Assembly: GCA_029817715.1 (NCBI GenBank)
Contig: JARUPY010000396.1
Coordinates: 4,774,001-4,838,000 of the forward strand
Direction: 5' to 3'
From: Melastoma dodecandrum
Taxonomy: Eukaryota; Streptophyta; Magnoliopsida; Myrtales; Melastomataceae
Length of the DNA: 64,000 nt
Both the position numbers and the translations under genes were made by a program. Positions 21,435 through 35,441 of this stretch are shown here, piece by piece (positions within the stretch are counted from its first letter, which is position 1; every line of letters starts with the position of its first letter). The notes beneath the pieces are model-generated. The model was not told the DNA's origin and did no database searches. It worked only from the letters and a program-made list of their open reading frames with translations.

Positions 21435-24400
21435 TCAGGAAGAAGCTCTCCGCCACTGCTTTTTATTCTTGAGCTGATGCAACTTGAAAGGACTCCAGCT
21501 CTTCCTATTACGCTTGGACGTCTCACAGAATAGGCCAGAAGCCAGTGCCTGCTGTAGCCACATCTCAAATTCTTCCTCCTCGTCCATCATCTCTGCATCC
21601 AGATCCCAGGGGTATCTGCTAGAGTTAGACCTTTGTGTCTTCCTCTCCAACCCAACCATATTCACATGGAAGCTCGGTCTGTGAGTGTTGGGACGACAAG
21701 CCATTCCCTGCATCCCAGTTCCAGGGTCTTAGATTTCCCGTTGAGAATCAATTCTACTTTGCATGCTCGTGATTTCTCAGTTCACAACCCCACCCCCAAA
21801 ACAAAAGAAATAAATAGAATAGAAAAAGCAACTGCAACAATTCCATGCTCATCACAAACAATTACACATGCAGCTCATGATGTCCTTGTGACTCAACAAC
21901 ATCATCAATAGCATTTCCTTTGTGCAAACTGTTCCCCGACTAGCAAGATAGGGAAATGTATAATGAAGGCGACCTTATTCTTGCAACTCTTAACGATTAT
22001 TCTCTTTTCTTTCCCAATTCCAAGAAGTTAAAAATAACAAATTTGTATAAATAACTGTAAACCTACATACCTGGCATATAGCCCATTCTGAAACATCAAA
22101 GATCTTACTTTCAGCACAGACAAAAGCTCGAGGTATTTCCACCTGATCCGAGAAAAGGAACCATATAAGTTGAAGCAACATTACACAAGATGTTGTATTA
22201 GCCCGAGAATGCCAGTAGTGATATCTTTTCACAAGGCCTATGGTCTACAATACATAAATGACAACATCTCGCTATTCAATGGCAAAGGAAACAATTTACC
22301 CGTTGTGGCTTATCAAAGGCCAAAGAGCCTTTATACTCCACCCAACCATCTCCGTCTTTGGCTGCATGGTACTGGCAGCAATCCTAACACAAAGAACCAA
22401 TTTGCAGGTGAGCAAAAATTACCAAACACCTTCAAGACAAGAAAATCTATCTTGTGGAGGATACAGAGTCAGAATGTGTAATTGAAACTGACCTGGCACC
22501 ATCTTGCAGTGGTCTTGCTCCTGCTAGTACACACCCATACATGAGAATGTCCACATTTTGTGCATTGTATACGCCTCGATTCCTTTGCACTGTAATCACG
22601 ATTCTCCTGCAAATCTAATTTCATAAGCACCATGACAAGACACTGCTCTAATGCATTAATATTGCTTGACAATACATACAAAAAATGATGAATCAAGAAA
22701 CTTTAGTACTTCGTTTGGAAATGGGGGATTTTGTGGGGATTTAAGGACAATGGGGGCACTTTGACGGAAATATTTGAATTTTGGGAGAGTATAATTGTCA
22801 CGTCAAATGTGTTTTTCAAAAATATGAAATCCTATCCCATGGTATTTTTGTCAAACAGGCGTTAAGGAAAATCAAAGGAAGATGCTCCACACGATCAATG
22901 AAAGTAGTCATACCTGAGCAAGGCTTTTCAATAATATCTTTTTTTGTTTTCGTTTTTGTTTCCTTATCTTAAACAAATCTCAAAGAATTTGTGCAATAAA
23001 AACAACAAGTCCATTGTCAGGGCACAGAAGGTTTTGTTGACTGATGGATGCTGCAAAGACGGTGTAACAGAACGTGTTTACCTGATGAGAGAAGGATCGC
23101 TGGCATGCTCTCCTACTCTCTTCTTTCCTAAGTTGCTCATCGTAATCTCTCTTCTTAGTAGCATCAGAAAGGACCTGTCAGCAGATGCAAACCATGCAAA
23201 GAGAGACAAGATTTTGGTTAAATCAACCATTAAATGGCTGCTTGAAAATATAGAGATGAGTATTCTACCTCATATGCACACTGAAGTTTTTTAAATGACT
23301 CACTAGCCAGTGGGCTTCCCATATTTTTATCAGGATGCACAAGCATGGCCTGCATGCAACAACACAAGGAACCATAACATTCAAAAACCAGTAAATAAAA
23401 TGTACAACAATGGTTTAGCTGATACACGCCAATAAACTAACCTTTTTCCTATATTCTCTTTTAAGGATCACGACATCAATTTTCTTGTGTCGAGGGAGAC
23501 CAAGAGCATCATAATGGTCCAAACTATTCAATATTCTTTTCATCTCACCTGAAGAATGTGCTTCTTGCCTAAATGACGCGTTGCTAGTCGACTCTTTCAT
23601 GTTTTCAGTAATAGTTGAAGGAGCAGACTGATTACAAGTAGGTTTGCATGGGTGGGACTTTTCAGGCTCGTTATCAGGACCAGAGGATCCATTCTCTCCG
23701 GAGAACTCCTCCTCAGTCAATATGTCGGCATCCTTTTCTTCTTCACATTGTGATTTTTCAGAAATATTATCACAACACTGAAGCAGATATTTCAGTACAT
23801 CATTAGAAAGGAAGGCAAGGTTGATAGAAAGGAAGACACCATGCCATCCAACTCGAACTTTAACGCAGTATACGGCATAAATAGTGGCCATCAATATAAC
23901 AAGTCTAGCATGGCTTCGGGAGAACAAATAACCTGCATTGTTGAACACCCCGTGATTTACAATGGCGTAACAGCTTCAGGAGAACTCAAAACCAAAACTT
24001 TATCACTTCAAACTATCAAAAAAATAACAGTTCAATGGCAAGAAATTAGAAGGAGAAGGCGTCTGAGTACGCCGAGCTCTTCCATGTCAAACATGTGACA
24101 TGACACGGACTCATATATATTATGAAAATATTAGGCTGGTCTGGTCTAATTCACCAAAAGGAATTCAAAGCAGAGATAAGAATCACTCAATGCAAACCCA
24201 CAGGAGTCTGATAAAGGTATGAGAACTGGCCAACAGTTAGGCTAAAGCAATGCTACAATGAGAAAAAAATCAAGGCTACCAGAGGAGTTTGTGAAGCTTG
24301 ACATTGTGGTATGAAATACGTGGAGTTACAAAAGAGATGGCAGTACCTCCAATTACAAACAATGTCCCAGTTATCCAGAAGTTAGCATACATCCAAAGAA

Positions 24401-25248
24401 TGAGAATTGCAAAGAGTCCTGCTATAAAAAGCCCTGGAATCAAACCCAAGTAATATACTGCAGCTCCAGCAGCTCCCTGGAAAAGAATCAGTGCCCCAGA
24501 ATTCAAGTTCAACTTATCCAAATTATCACGAAACACACTATAATAATACATACGAGAAACAATATATCCACATACATACACATATATAAATTGTGGAAAC
24601 ATCCTCTTGTGACAACAGAGAATACTGCCCAATCATATTAAGATATTCATTTCATCCTAGGAAGATTTGTAACAGTGCCCAGATTCGATTAGCCCAGCCA
24701 GATCAAGATCCAATCCTACAACTATTCACAGGGAGAATTTTTACAACACTAATCCAAAATCAAGGATGATATGGGTAGTGCTATTTACAAACTTAAAAAC
24801 TCGTTCCGCAAAATCAAATTGGGAATCAATAGTTGAGCATTGAGCTGCTAGTGAGATGAACAGCGAGAGTGAGAGGATATGAATCGTCAAAGAAACAATT
24901 CCAAACAAAGAAAATCATCCCACATACCATGCTCGTGATAACGTAGCCCAAACAAGTCGATGAAGTGAGACTGAGGAAGCAACTCCACATGATAAAGAGG
25001 CGGGGCGCGGAGCCACATTCAGACACGGAATGAAACCCCCGGGAGAAGCAGTCCCTCCAAAACACGAGGGCCAACACCAACAAATTCCCAAACCAGGAGC
25101 ACCAACTCCAAACAGTAGGCCAATGCCTGTCGATGAACAAGAAAGAGGCTTCCCGCAAGCAGCGAATGCGAGCAAGACAAAGGAGGTGGTGATGGGACAG
25201 GACCGATTTCCAACCATGCTTGACGAGCCCTATATCTATATCCTCCAT
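21435..25248 (-). CDS. Membrane-anchored J-domain protein, DNAJC14/Jiv-like
   Basis: Nine exons on the minus strand: 25248-24928, 24476-24347, 23932-23442, 23349-23269, 23174-23082, 22606-22493, 22383-22300, 22142-22071 and 21707-21435. All junctions are GT-AG and frame-consistent, giving 552 aa. Residues about 30-220 are mostly hydrophobic with several membrane segments (MYANFWITGTLFVIGG). The J domain is split over exons 3-5 (HYDALGL, HPD at 319-321, LSDATKKRDYD). Exons 6-8 carry a Cys-rich Jiv90-type block (CTKCGHSHVWVC, RWCQDCC, GDGWVEY). The C-terminus is acidic then basic. From memory this is the plant family of Arabidopsis At1g79030/At1g16680, related to animal DNAJC14, an ER-membrane Hsp70 cochaperone. 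The first ATG, 9 nt inside the open frame, is taken as start. Confidence 0.92.
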
Positions 25249-25953
25249 GAATCCCACAAAAGGGGGAGGGGGGACACAAGGCCGGATCTGATACTAGGAA
25301 GAGCAGAGTCAAGAAGATGCAATGAGGTGGGAAGCAGCCAGACCCAAAACTCAAGAAAGAGGAAAGGTGAAGAGAGAGGGTTAAAACTCGGGGTGATGCA
25401 GAGGTGGAGGAGTAACGGAGGACACAACACAAAGGCGAAGGAAATTAGAGGATGGAATCCATTGAATTGGATCACGTCCGTTGTTGGATAACCCAGCTAC
25501 AAATTGCTTCACCAGTACGTTTCCAGAATTAAAAGAGGTGGGGAGAAAGTGAGTTTGGGTTGAGGATTAGTCACGAGAAAGTAGTCAAAGGGGAGAGAGG
25601 TGATAAAGGTGTGGTGTCAACGGAGCTTGTTGGTCGGTTATACTACTACCACCTCCGGCCACCAGGTTCAGCCTCCTTCCTACACAGCAACAGTGGAAGA
25701 CAGAGGAAAGAAGAAATCAATAGGTGGAGGTGGTAGTGGTGGTGGTAGTGGGAGGGGGTGGAGGAGGAGGAGGAGGAGCAGGGGGTTTTGGTTTCTCTGA
25801 AAGCAGTGAGTGAGTGGATTAGGAAAAGACAGACAGACAAGGGTTTGGTTTATTATTATTTTTGCTTTCTTCTATCTTTCGTTAAAAATTTTATATTTTC
25901 CCTTTTAATGGATTCTTTAGAAATACAAGATGTGGTTTAGTCAGTGAAAATGT
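25249..25953. other. Promoter and leader of the J-protein gene
   Basis: Contains a purine-rich GGT/GGA microsatellite (about 25722-25790) and nothing coding that I recognise. It also separates the J-protein gene from the MULE to the right. Confidence 0.45.
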
Positions 25954-26017
25954 GATGGTGGTGGGAGGTGTTTTGTTCCATGACGACGTCATTTGGCGGC
26001 CGACTTTGGTTCACAAG

Positions 26018-26237
26018 GAAGTCGGCCTTTATAAAGCCGACTTCGGTTTTCCAGAACGGTAAGGCCAATTTTGGTTTTCCAGGTGGAAGTCGGCCTTATA
26101 AAAGGCCGACTTCAGCGAGGTCGGGTAAGGCCGACTTCCAATAACTTAAAAAAAATATATATGGCAGAGGAAGTCGGCCTTTGTAAGGCCGACTTCAGTA
26201 CGGTCGGAGCAAAGTTGGCCTTACAAAGGCCGACTTT
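26018..26237. repeat. Left array of GAAGTCGGCC palindromes
   Basis: Four near-perfect palindromes of about 26 bp, each of the form AAGTCGGCC-TT..AA-GGCCGACTT, start near 26018, 26086, 26169 and 26212. They are separated by GC-rich or TTTTCC-containing spacers. Each could form a cruciform or act as a repeated dyad protein site. Confidence 0.85.
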
Positions 26238-26796
26238 CCTAGGTTTAAAAAAAAAAACAAACTCAGGGAGACAGACCTCCCCGAGTGCCGCCAGCCCCTC
26301 CGCCCCCTGAAGCCCCCTCGTCCCGGTTTTCCGTCTCCGAGCCCGTGCTTCGGTCCTCGTCCCCGAGCCCGTGCTTCTGTTCCCGAGTCCGTGCTTCCAT
26401 CCCCGTTCCCCACCGTCCTCTTTGGAGCCATCTCGTCCCCGACCGTCCCCTTCCGTTCCCCTAAAGGTAATAGTGTCATTTTATGTTTTTTTGTAGTTAA
26501 CTACCGTGTAATTATAGGAATTAATTGTTATTTATGGTTAACTATAATTAATTATTGTTAATGTTATCGTATGGAAATTATGGTAAGTAATGGTTTATAA
26601 AGGATAAGAAAGTGTTTAATTGACCATATCGAATGTAATTACGTATTAAAAAATTATAACTATCGTAAGAATTTAATTATTGTAATTAATTAGGTCGTTA
26701 TTAAGTAACACCGAAATGTATATTAACTAAATTGTATTCGTTTTGAAGCTTTATGTTCTAATTTGATAGCTCAATTGATTTAGGTGTTGTATTCCA

Positions 26797-29049
26797 ATGT
26801 CGTCGATTGAGCTATTAATCTTTTATAATGGAAATACCATCAATGGAGCTGACGGAGTTGGTTACGAAAATGGTTTAATATCAAGAACAGAAATTCCTAA
26901 ATTTGTCAATTACGAGAATTTTGAACGGTTGATATGCGAAGCTATCGATTTGCAATCGGCAATTTCATTACAGATAGCGCATAGGTATCCCGTTATGGCG
27001 TTAAATAATGTTGGCGTACAACATTATCTTGTTCTTATTAAAGTGGATAAAGATGTGAAGTTACTAGTTAAGTTTGCTGTTGCAAATCCACGGAATATGC
27101 AACAAATATATGTGTTGTCTGATGTATCGGTGCCGCATGTTCAAGCTAGAAGGGTGGATGTTGAGCGTAATGTGGAACGCCATCGTCATATGGGTGTTCG
27201 TCGTCAAACTGAAACTGTAGAGGCTAGGATGTTCGCCGTACAGACTAATGTGGAAGTGGATCGTCCTGTGGTTGAGGAGGAAGTGCAACGTTATTTTCCG
27301 GGCGAACATTGTTATAATATTCCGATGGAAGTTGATCATCGCATGGATGTTATAGCTGGAAACGAAATTGTCGTTACTGAAGTAGAGAGTAATGATACTA
27401 TTGGAGAATGTTCTAATACTCCAATAGAAGATGAAGGCAATGTGAATGAAGATGTGATGAATTCTGACCCAGATGTCGACACTGATGCAGAGTTTTTTAA
27501 CAATGTGAATGCCGGCAATGAGATGTCGGATGATGAGAATGTGGACAATGATATGATTATGGTTGTTGAATCTGGTGAAGGGTCAAGCTCGCGAAGTCGG
27601 TCGAAGGAGAAGGAGAAACATCTGTCCTTTTATAATGAATATCTGGATGACGTACATGAGAGAGTTGAGGAGTGGGATTTCCATCCTCTTGTGGATTTTT
27701 CTGACCTTATTGATGAATTTCAAAAGGGAATGCGTTTCAAGGATAAGAAAATGCTCATTCATACGGTGAACAATTTTCATATTTTACGGCATTGCAATTA
27801 TGAGGTTGTCAAATCCACGAAGACATTGTGGAATATATGTTGTTCAGAATTCGAGAAGGGCTGTAAGTGGAGGTTACGGGTGATACAACCAAAAGAGGAT
27901 GACGAGTTCGAGGTGAGAATAGTTGGTGAACCTCATAGTTGCGTAAATCCCGTACTATCGCGTGATCATGAACGTCTGGATTCAAATTTCATGGAATCTA
28001 TGTTCAGGTCGTTTGTAAGTGATAGTCCGGAAGTTCAAGTTCAAGTTCTTCGTAACTTGGTGAAGGAGAAATATGGATACGAAGTGCCAAGGAGAAGGGT
28101 GTGGGATGCGAAAAGGAAAGCTATTGCGTATTGTTATGGCTCGTGGGATGAATCATACAACGAGTTGCCACATTTGCTGAACGCGATTCGTGCCTCTAAT
28201 TCTAATAGTTGCATTGATTGGGGAGGTTCATACATGGTGAGTGATTCGCAGTTTGTTTTCCAGAGAGTATTCTGGTGTTTTGGTCCCTCAGTAACGGCAT
28301 TCCGTTATTGTCGCCCCGTAGTGGTGGTAAACGATGTTGAAGTAGGTTGGACGCCATCTTTTGCACAGTGGAGGTTTTGTATACGCCATGTAGCTAGCAA
28401 CTTCAACGCGAGATACAAGAATGTACGTGGAAAGAAATTCCTTGCTATTGCTGCAAGGAAATGTATGCCTCCTAACATGAAACAATATTTGCGTCACATT
28501 CTCAGAACTATTCCAGAATCATCCGAGTTTTTCGACGAGATTGATAAGTCACAATGGACTCTCAGTAACGATGGGAGCCACCGTTGGGGTATAATGACGA
28601 CAAATTTAAACGAGAGCTACAATGTTGTTCTAAGGGGTGCTCGATCGCTTCCGGTCTCTGCTTTAGTGAGGAAGACTTTCTACAATTGTTGTGCTTATTG
28701 GATCAGTAGAAATGATGAAGCTGATGCGGCGATAAGGAAGGATGAGAAATTCACTAAAGTTGCCATGAATCGTTTTCAAAGAGGAGTCAGGAAAGCCAGA
28801 AATCACCAAGTCACTCTTCTAGATCGCGGTGAAGGTACGTTCGTTGTCACGACCCGGGGGAATTATAAGACAAGGAACGTCTTCTTACGACACCATAGGT
28901 GCACCTGCAAGAAATGGCAAACCTATCGGAGTTTAATTTTTTTAAGTTCGGAGGGAAGTCGGCCTTACAAAGGCCGACTTTGCTCCGACCGCACTGAAGT
29001 CGGTCTTACAAAGGCCGACTTCCTCTGCCATATATATTTTTTTTTTTAA
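26797..29049 (+). pseudogene. MuDR-type transposase, internally deleted but in frame
   Basis: 750 codons open from ATG 26797. N-terminal plant-MULE domain (IFYNGNTINGADGV), an acidic linker, then a Cys/His DNA-binding region (CCSEFEKGCKWRLRV, GEPHSC). The MULE catalytic domain begins (TAFRYCRPVVVVN) but jumps directly to a later part (VGWTPSFAQWRFCIRHVASNFN). About 75 codons that should hold the IDGTH-type first Asp and the following Asp are missing, yet the frame is kept. The C-terminal SWIM finger stops after CTCKKWQTYR and the last ~30 codons are read from the terminal repeat. It cannot catalyse transposition but could still bind DNA. Whether it is expressed is unknown. Confidence 0.85.
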
Positions 29050-29122
29050 GTTATTGGAAGTCGGCCTTTGTAAGGCCGACTTTGCCCCGACCGCACTGAA
29101 GTCGGTCTTACAAAGGCCGACT
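28955..29122. repeat. Right array of GAAGTCGGCC palindromes
   Basis: Four palindromes near 28955, 28996, 29057 and 29099 mirror the left array. The transposase frame ends inside this array, at 29049. Confidence 0.85.
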
Positions 29123-29150
29123 CTGGTGGGTTAGTTGCCCAATTATTTTC

Positions 29151-29196
29151 AAAGATGCGTCATTTGGCGAAATATTTCGCCAAATAACGTCATCAT
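29151..29196. repeat. Near-perfect palindrome at the right MULE end
   Basis: TGCGTCATTTGGCGAAAT and its near-complement ATTTCGCCAAATAACGTCAT meet with no spacer, giving a dyad of about 38 bp. The left end has only one arm (GACGTCATTTGGCG). Confidence 0.8.
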
Positions 29197-29208
29197 GGAA
29201 CAAAACTC

Positions 29209-30963
29209 GATGGTGATGACGATGATTTGATGAGAGAGGATGGACTACAAACGAAACAGCAAAAAACCATTCCCTTGGCCCAGCTCCTCTCTTTGGGCTT
29301 CTCCTTATCTGGTAAATCCCACTCAACCCCCCCTTTTGTGAAGTTGCTGGATTGGGGTTGGCCTAAGAATATGGGGGGGGGCAGGCAGGAGGAGGTGGAG
29401 AAGGTAGGGGAAGGGCCTCCCTGGATCCTGAACTCGGTCTTCCTGCCCCCTACCCAGCAGATAGAATAATACCAGGCCCAGGGTACCCATCCTCCTCACC
29501 TCACTCCTTCCCCACTCGCTGTCGCCCAGTTAGTCCTCATTCCCGTGGCGTACTTGCGGTCTCGCTGGCTGCATAAGCACCATTCTTTACCACCCCCCAC
29601 GAAGCACGGAGTTTACTTCTCTCCCTCAAACCTCGCCAAAACATTTCTACGCGTAAATCCATAAACCCGCAATAAAGTTATGCACCGGTACAAACTTGGG
29701 CCCAATATTTTACGTTCCCGAAACATCTGGTACACTTGCAATACTTATTTTTTAAAAAAAAAAAACGGAATTTTTATAACAACTGAAAATTAACGCATTT
29801 TGGGAACCCTTATATTACATGGATGAAATCATGTCACGTAAAAACGCGGTCCAAAATTATGTCATTTCCTTTATACGGTAAAATATATTTCCAGACCACG
29901 TCACCTATACACAAGATTTTTTACGTTAGCATTTCATACCAGTATCGCGATTAATAACCATGGGGAGGAGATTTAATCTTAATTAATTAAGGACCCATCC
30001 GATTTATTTCAAACCCCATGCCTTATAAAACTCTTTCAATTAATTCCAATTATTCTTTCCATCTAATCCTACGCATTTCATCACATTTCCAACCGTGTAA
30101 TTAGTCACCAGTCGCACATGATAATTTCATTTTTTTTTTGTAAAATAAGCGTCACGCTATCTGACCTTGACATAAGAACGGTATTTTTATATTTTCGTAT
30201 ATTAGAATCGTATTTCACAATTTTTTTATAAAAAAATCAATAATATTTTCGTACAAACTGATAAATTTAAAAAGATTTAAAAATCTCATAAATTTTCTGT
30301 AAAAGAAATGGATAAAAATATGCTTAAAACCGCATCGACAAATCAATAATAGAAAACCTCAAACAATTACAATTTTTTTTTAAATACAACGCTTGAAAAT
30401 AGAATAAAAGGTTTCAGCAATAAATTAAAAGAAACCACGAAAAAGACATAAAGTGCACATGATATTCTTAAACTCACAGAGCATCTAAAAGATACAGATC
30501 TTTGAAATATTCTCGAAATCCCATGAGATTCACCGGTACACTCATTAAAACATCGATTCACCTCTAGATCTATATAAGCAGAAATGAAACCATTTCACAT
30601 ACCTCTTGAAGAACCTTTTACATCTATAATCACCCCCATAATACTACTTTGAAGAATAAGTAATTATCTCAAATCACTTCCACGAGAAGCATTAAAACTA
30701 TATCTTACTAAGGTCTTGTTTGGCTATTAGAAGATTTCTTAGTGTTTTTTTTTTTCTGTTTTTACGTTTATGTGGAAACAAAGAAACTGATTTATTGTTT
30801 AGAAATGAAAACATCACGAAGATGGATAAAGACACCTTATGAAATTGAGCATAGAACAGGATGATAAAAAAAAAAACCTTTGAGGCTAGTGCGTTGCGAA
30901 ACCGATTTGGGCTTTCTTTTTTTGAAGAATTTTCACCAGCAAAAGTAGGAAAACACAACGAAA
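29209..30963. other. Intergenic, AT-rich, no gene seen
   Basis: Short GC-rich stretch to about 29650, then AT-rich DNA. None of the short ORFs is recognisable. The TTTT run at 30950-30953 (minus strand) is a Pol III terminator for the tRNA that follows. Confidence 0.45.
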
Positions 30964-31036
30964 CGATCGCGGTGGGACTCGAACCCACAATCTCCCGCTC
31001 CGGAGGCGAGCGCCTTATCCATTAGGCCACGCGACC
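30964..31036 (-). tRNA. tRNA-Arg (anticodon CCG)
   Basis: The minus strand folds as a complete cloverleaf: acceptor GGTCGCG/CGCGATC with one G-U, D stem GCC/GGC, anticodon stem CTCGC/GCGGG around loop CTCCGGA (anticodon CCG, U33 present), and T arm GTGGG-TTCGAGT-CCCAC. The discriminator is G. It reads CGG codons. No intron. Box A and box B are canonical and a TTTT terminator follows after about 10 nt, so it is probably functional. Confidence 0.95.
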
Positions 31037-33627
<2,591 letters not shown>

Positions 33628-33979
33628 ACTAATCATCAACAAAGTTTTGGGAGGAGGGTTTGTGTGGAAGGCAGACACTTGGCTGTGTCGTCGTCTTCGA
33701 ATAGAAACAATGATAAGAATAGCAACTATTCTGCTGGTTTTTCTGTGGCTGTAAGAGCCGTGTCTGTTTTCTGTGTGTTTGTGTCTGTGGTCGAATAAAA
33801 CTGGGTCGGTTGTTCCTCATCCTTACCAGTGATTGAACTTGAAGATAAGTGAGCCGACCCTAGTCGGTGCTGAGTTTTCCACTCATTATCAAATCAAAAT
33901 CTAATCTTTATTGATGGGTCAACCAAATATGAGCTTTAAACAACATGATTTTGATTCCAAGCATGTGAGTTTGGAGGGA

Positions 33980-34765
<786 letters not shown>

Positions 34766-34910
34766 TTAGAGAATGCTCACTCTCTCTTAGTATCTTATCA
34801 TCCGATATGCCTTTGCGAGCGACCATGGGAAAAACAGGGACAGAGTGGTCCAGGGTTTCAATTAATCCACGGAGATGGGCGGTTGAAGTCATCGCTTACG
34901 TCCGGGGTGG

Positions 34911-35089
34911 GGGGTGGTTGTCCTTGTCCCTTGGGACTTTTATGAACAATTTAGACGCAACAACTCCAATCAAAATGTGACAGTGGAATGACAGTGGGGT
35001 TGGTTGTCCTTGTCCCTTGGTTTCACAACAACTTAGACGCATGGAATGACAGTGGGCCTTCTTTACTACCAACTCCAATCAAAATGTGA
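34911..35089. repeat. Imperfect tandem duplication (~90 bp x 2)
   Basis: GGTTGTCCTTGTCCCTTGG, then TTAGACGCA, then AACTCCAATCAAAATGTGA occur in the same order in two adjacent copies (34911-34994 and 34995-35089), with small rearrangements of GGAATGACAGTGGG. It lies upstream of the minus-strand GST gene (start 34708). Confidence 0.8.
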
Positions 35090-35441
35090 ACCACATACTA
35101 CAGGTCTCAACTCTAGAATTCAATTCCACATCCGACTATCCAGAGACTACGGTTATGAATACGGTGAAACTCAGGCAGTTCCTGACTACAGTTCTCTGAT
35201 TGTCAGGCAAAGCATCCCCCGCCATTTGAAAAGCCGATGTATACACAATATGAGAGACAAATCTATCTGGACATTCCGGGGAGGCCCACTAGGAGCAAAA
35301 TGTCAGGCCACAGTAATGCTCTTCTTCTACGGGGTTCTCACAGGGTGGTCGCTGCCGGAAAAAAACTGACCCTGTGACCACTGCTCGCACTTGGGTCGAG
35401 AAGGTTCGATCCACCGCTAAATGTGAACCTGTGTTTACTTA

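Larger units (their letters stand above)
25963..29208 (+). mobile_element. Mutator-like element (MULE) with palindrome-rich inverted ends
   Basis: The ends are inverted copies: left TTTTGTTCCATGACGACGTC (25971 on), right complement TTTTGTTCCATGATGACGTT (ending 29205). Inside them, left 26138-26240 is the inverted copy of right 28953-29060, including the AT-rich joint TATATATGGCAGAGGAAGTC. Candidate 9-bp target duplications GATGGTGGT (25954-25962) and GATGGTGAT (29209-29217) differ at one base, a MULE-like size. A MuDR-type transposase ORF lies between. The exact ends are uncertain by a few bases because the left end has extra G/T. Confidence 0.8.

Noticed and set aside
26018..26237. Regular palindromic repeats resembling a CRISPR array
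   Set aside because: The sequence is a plant nuclear genome, the spacers are few and related, and the same array is mirrored at the other end of a MULE.
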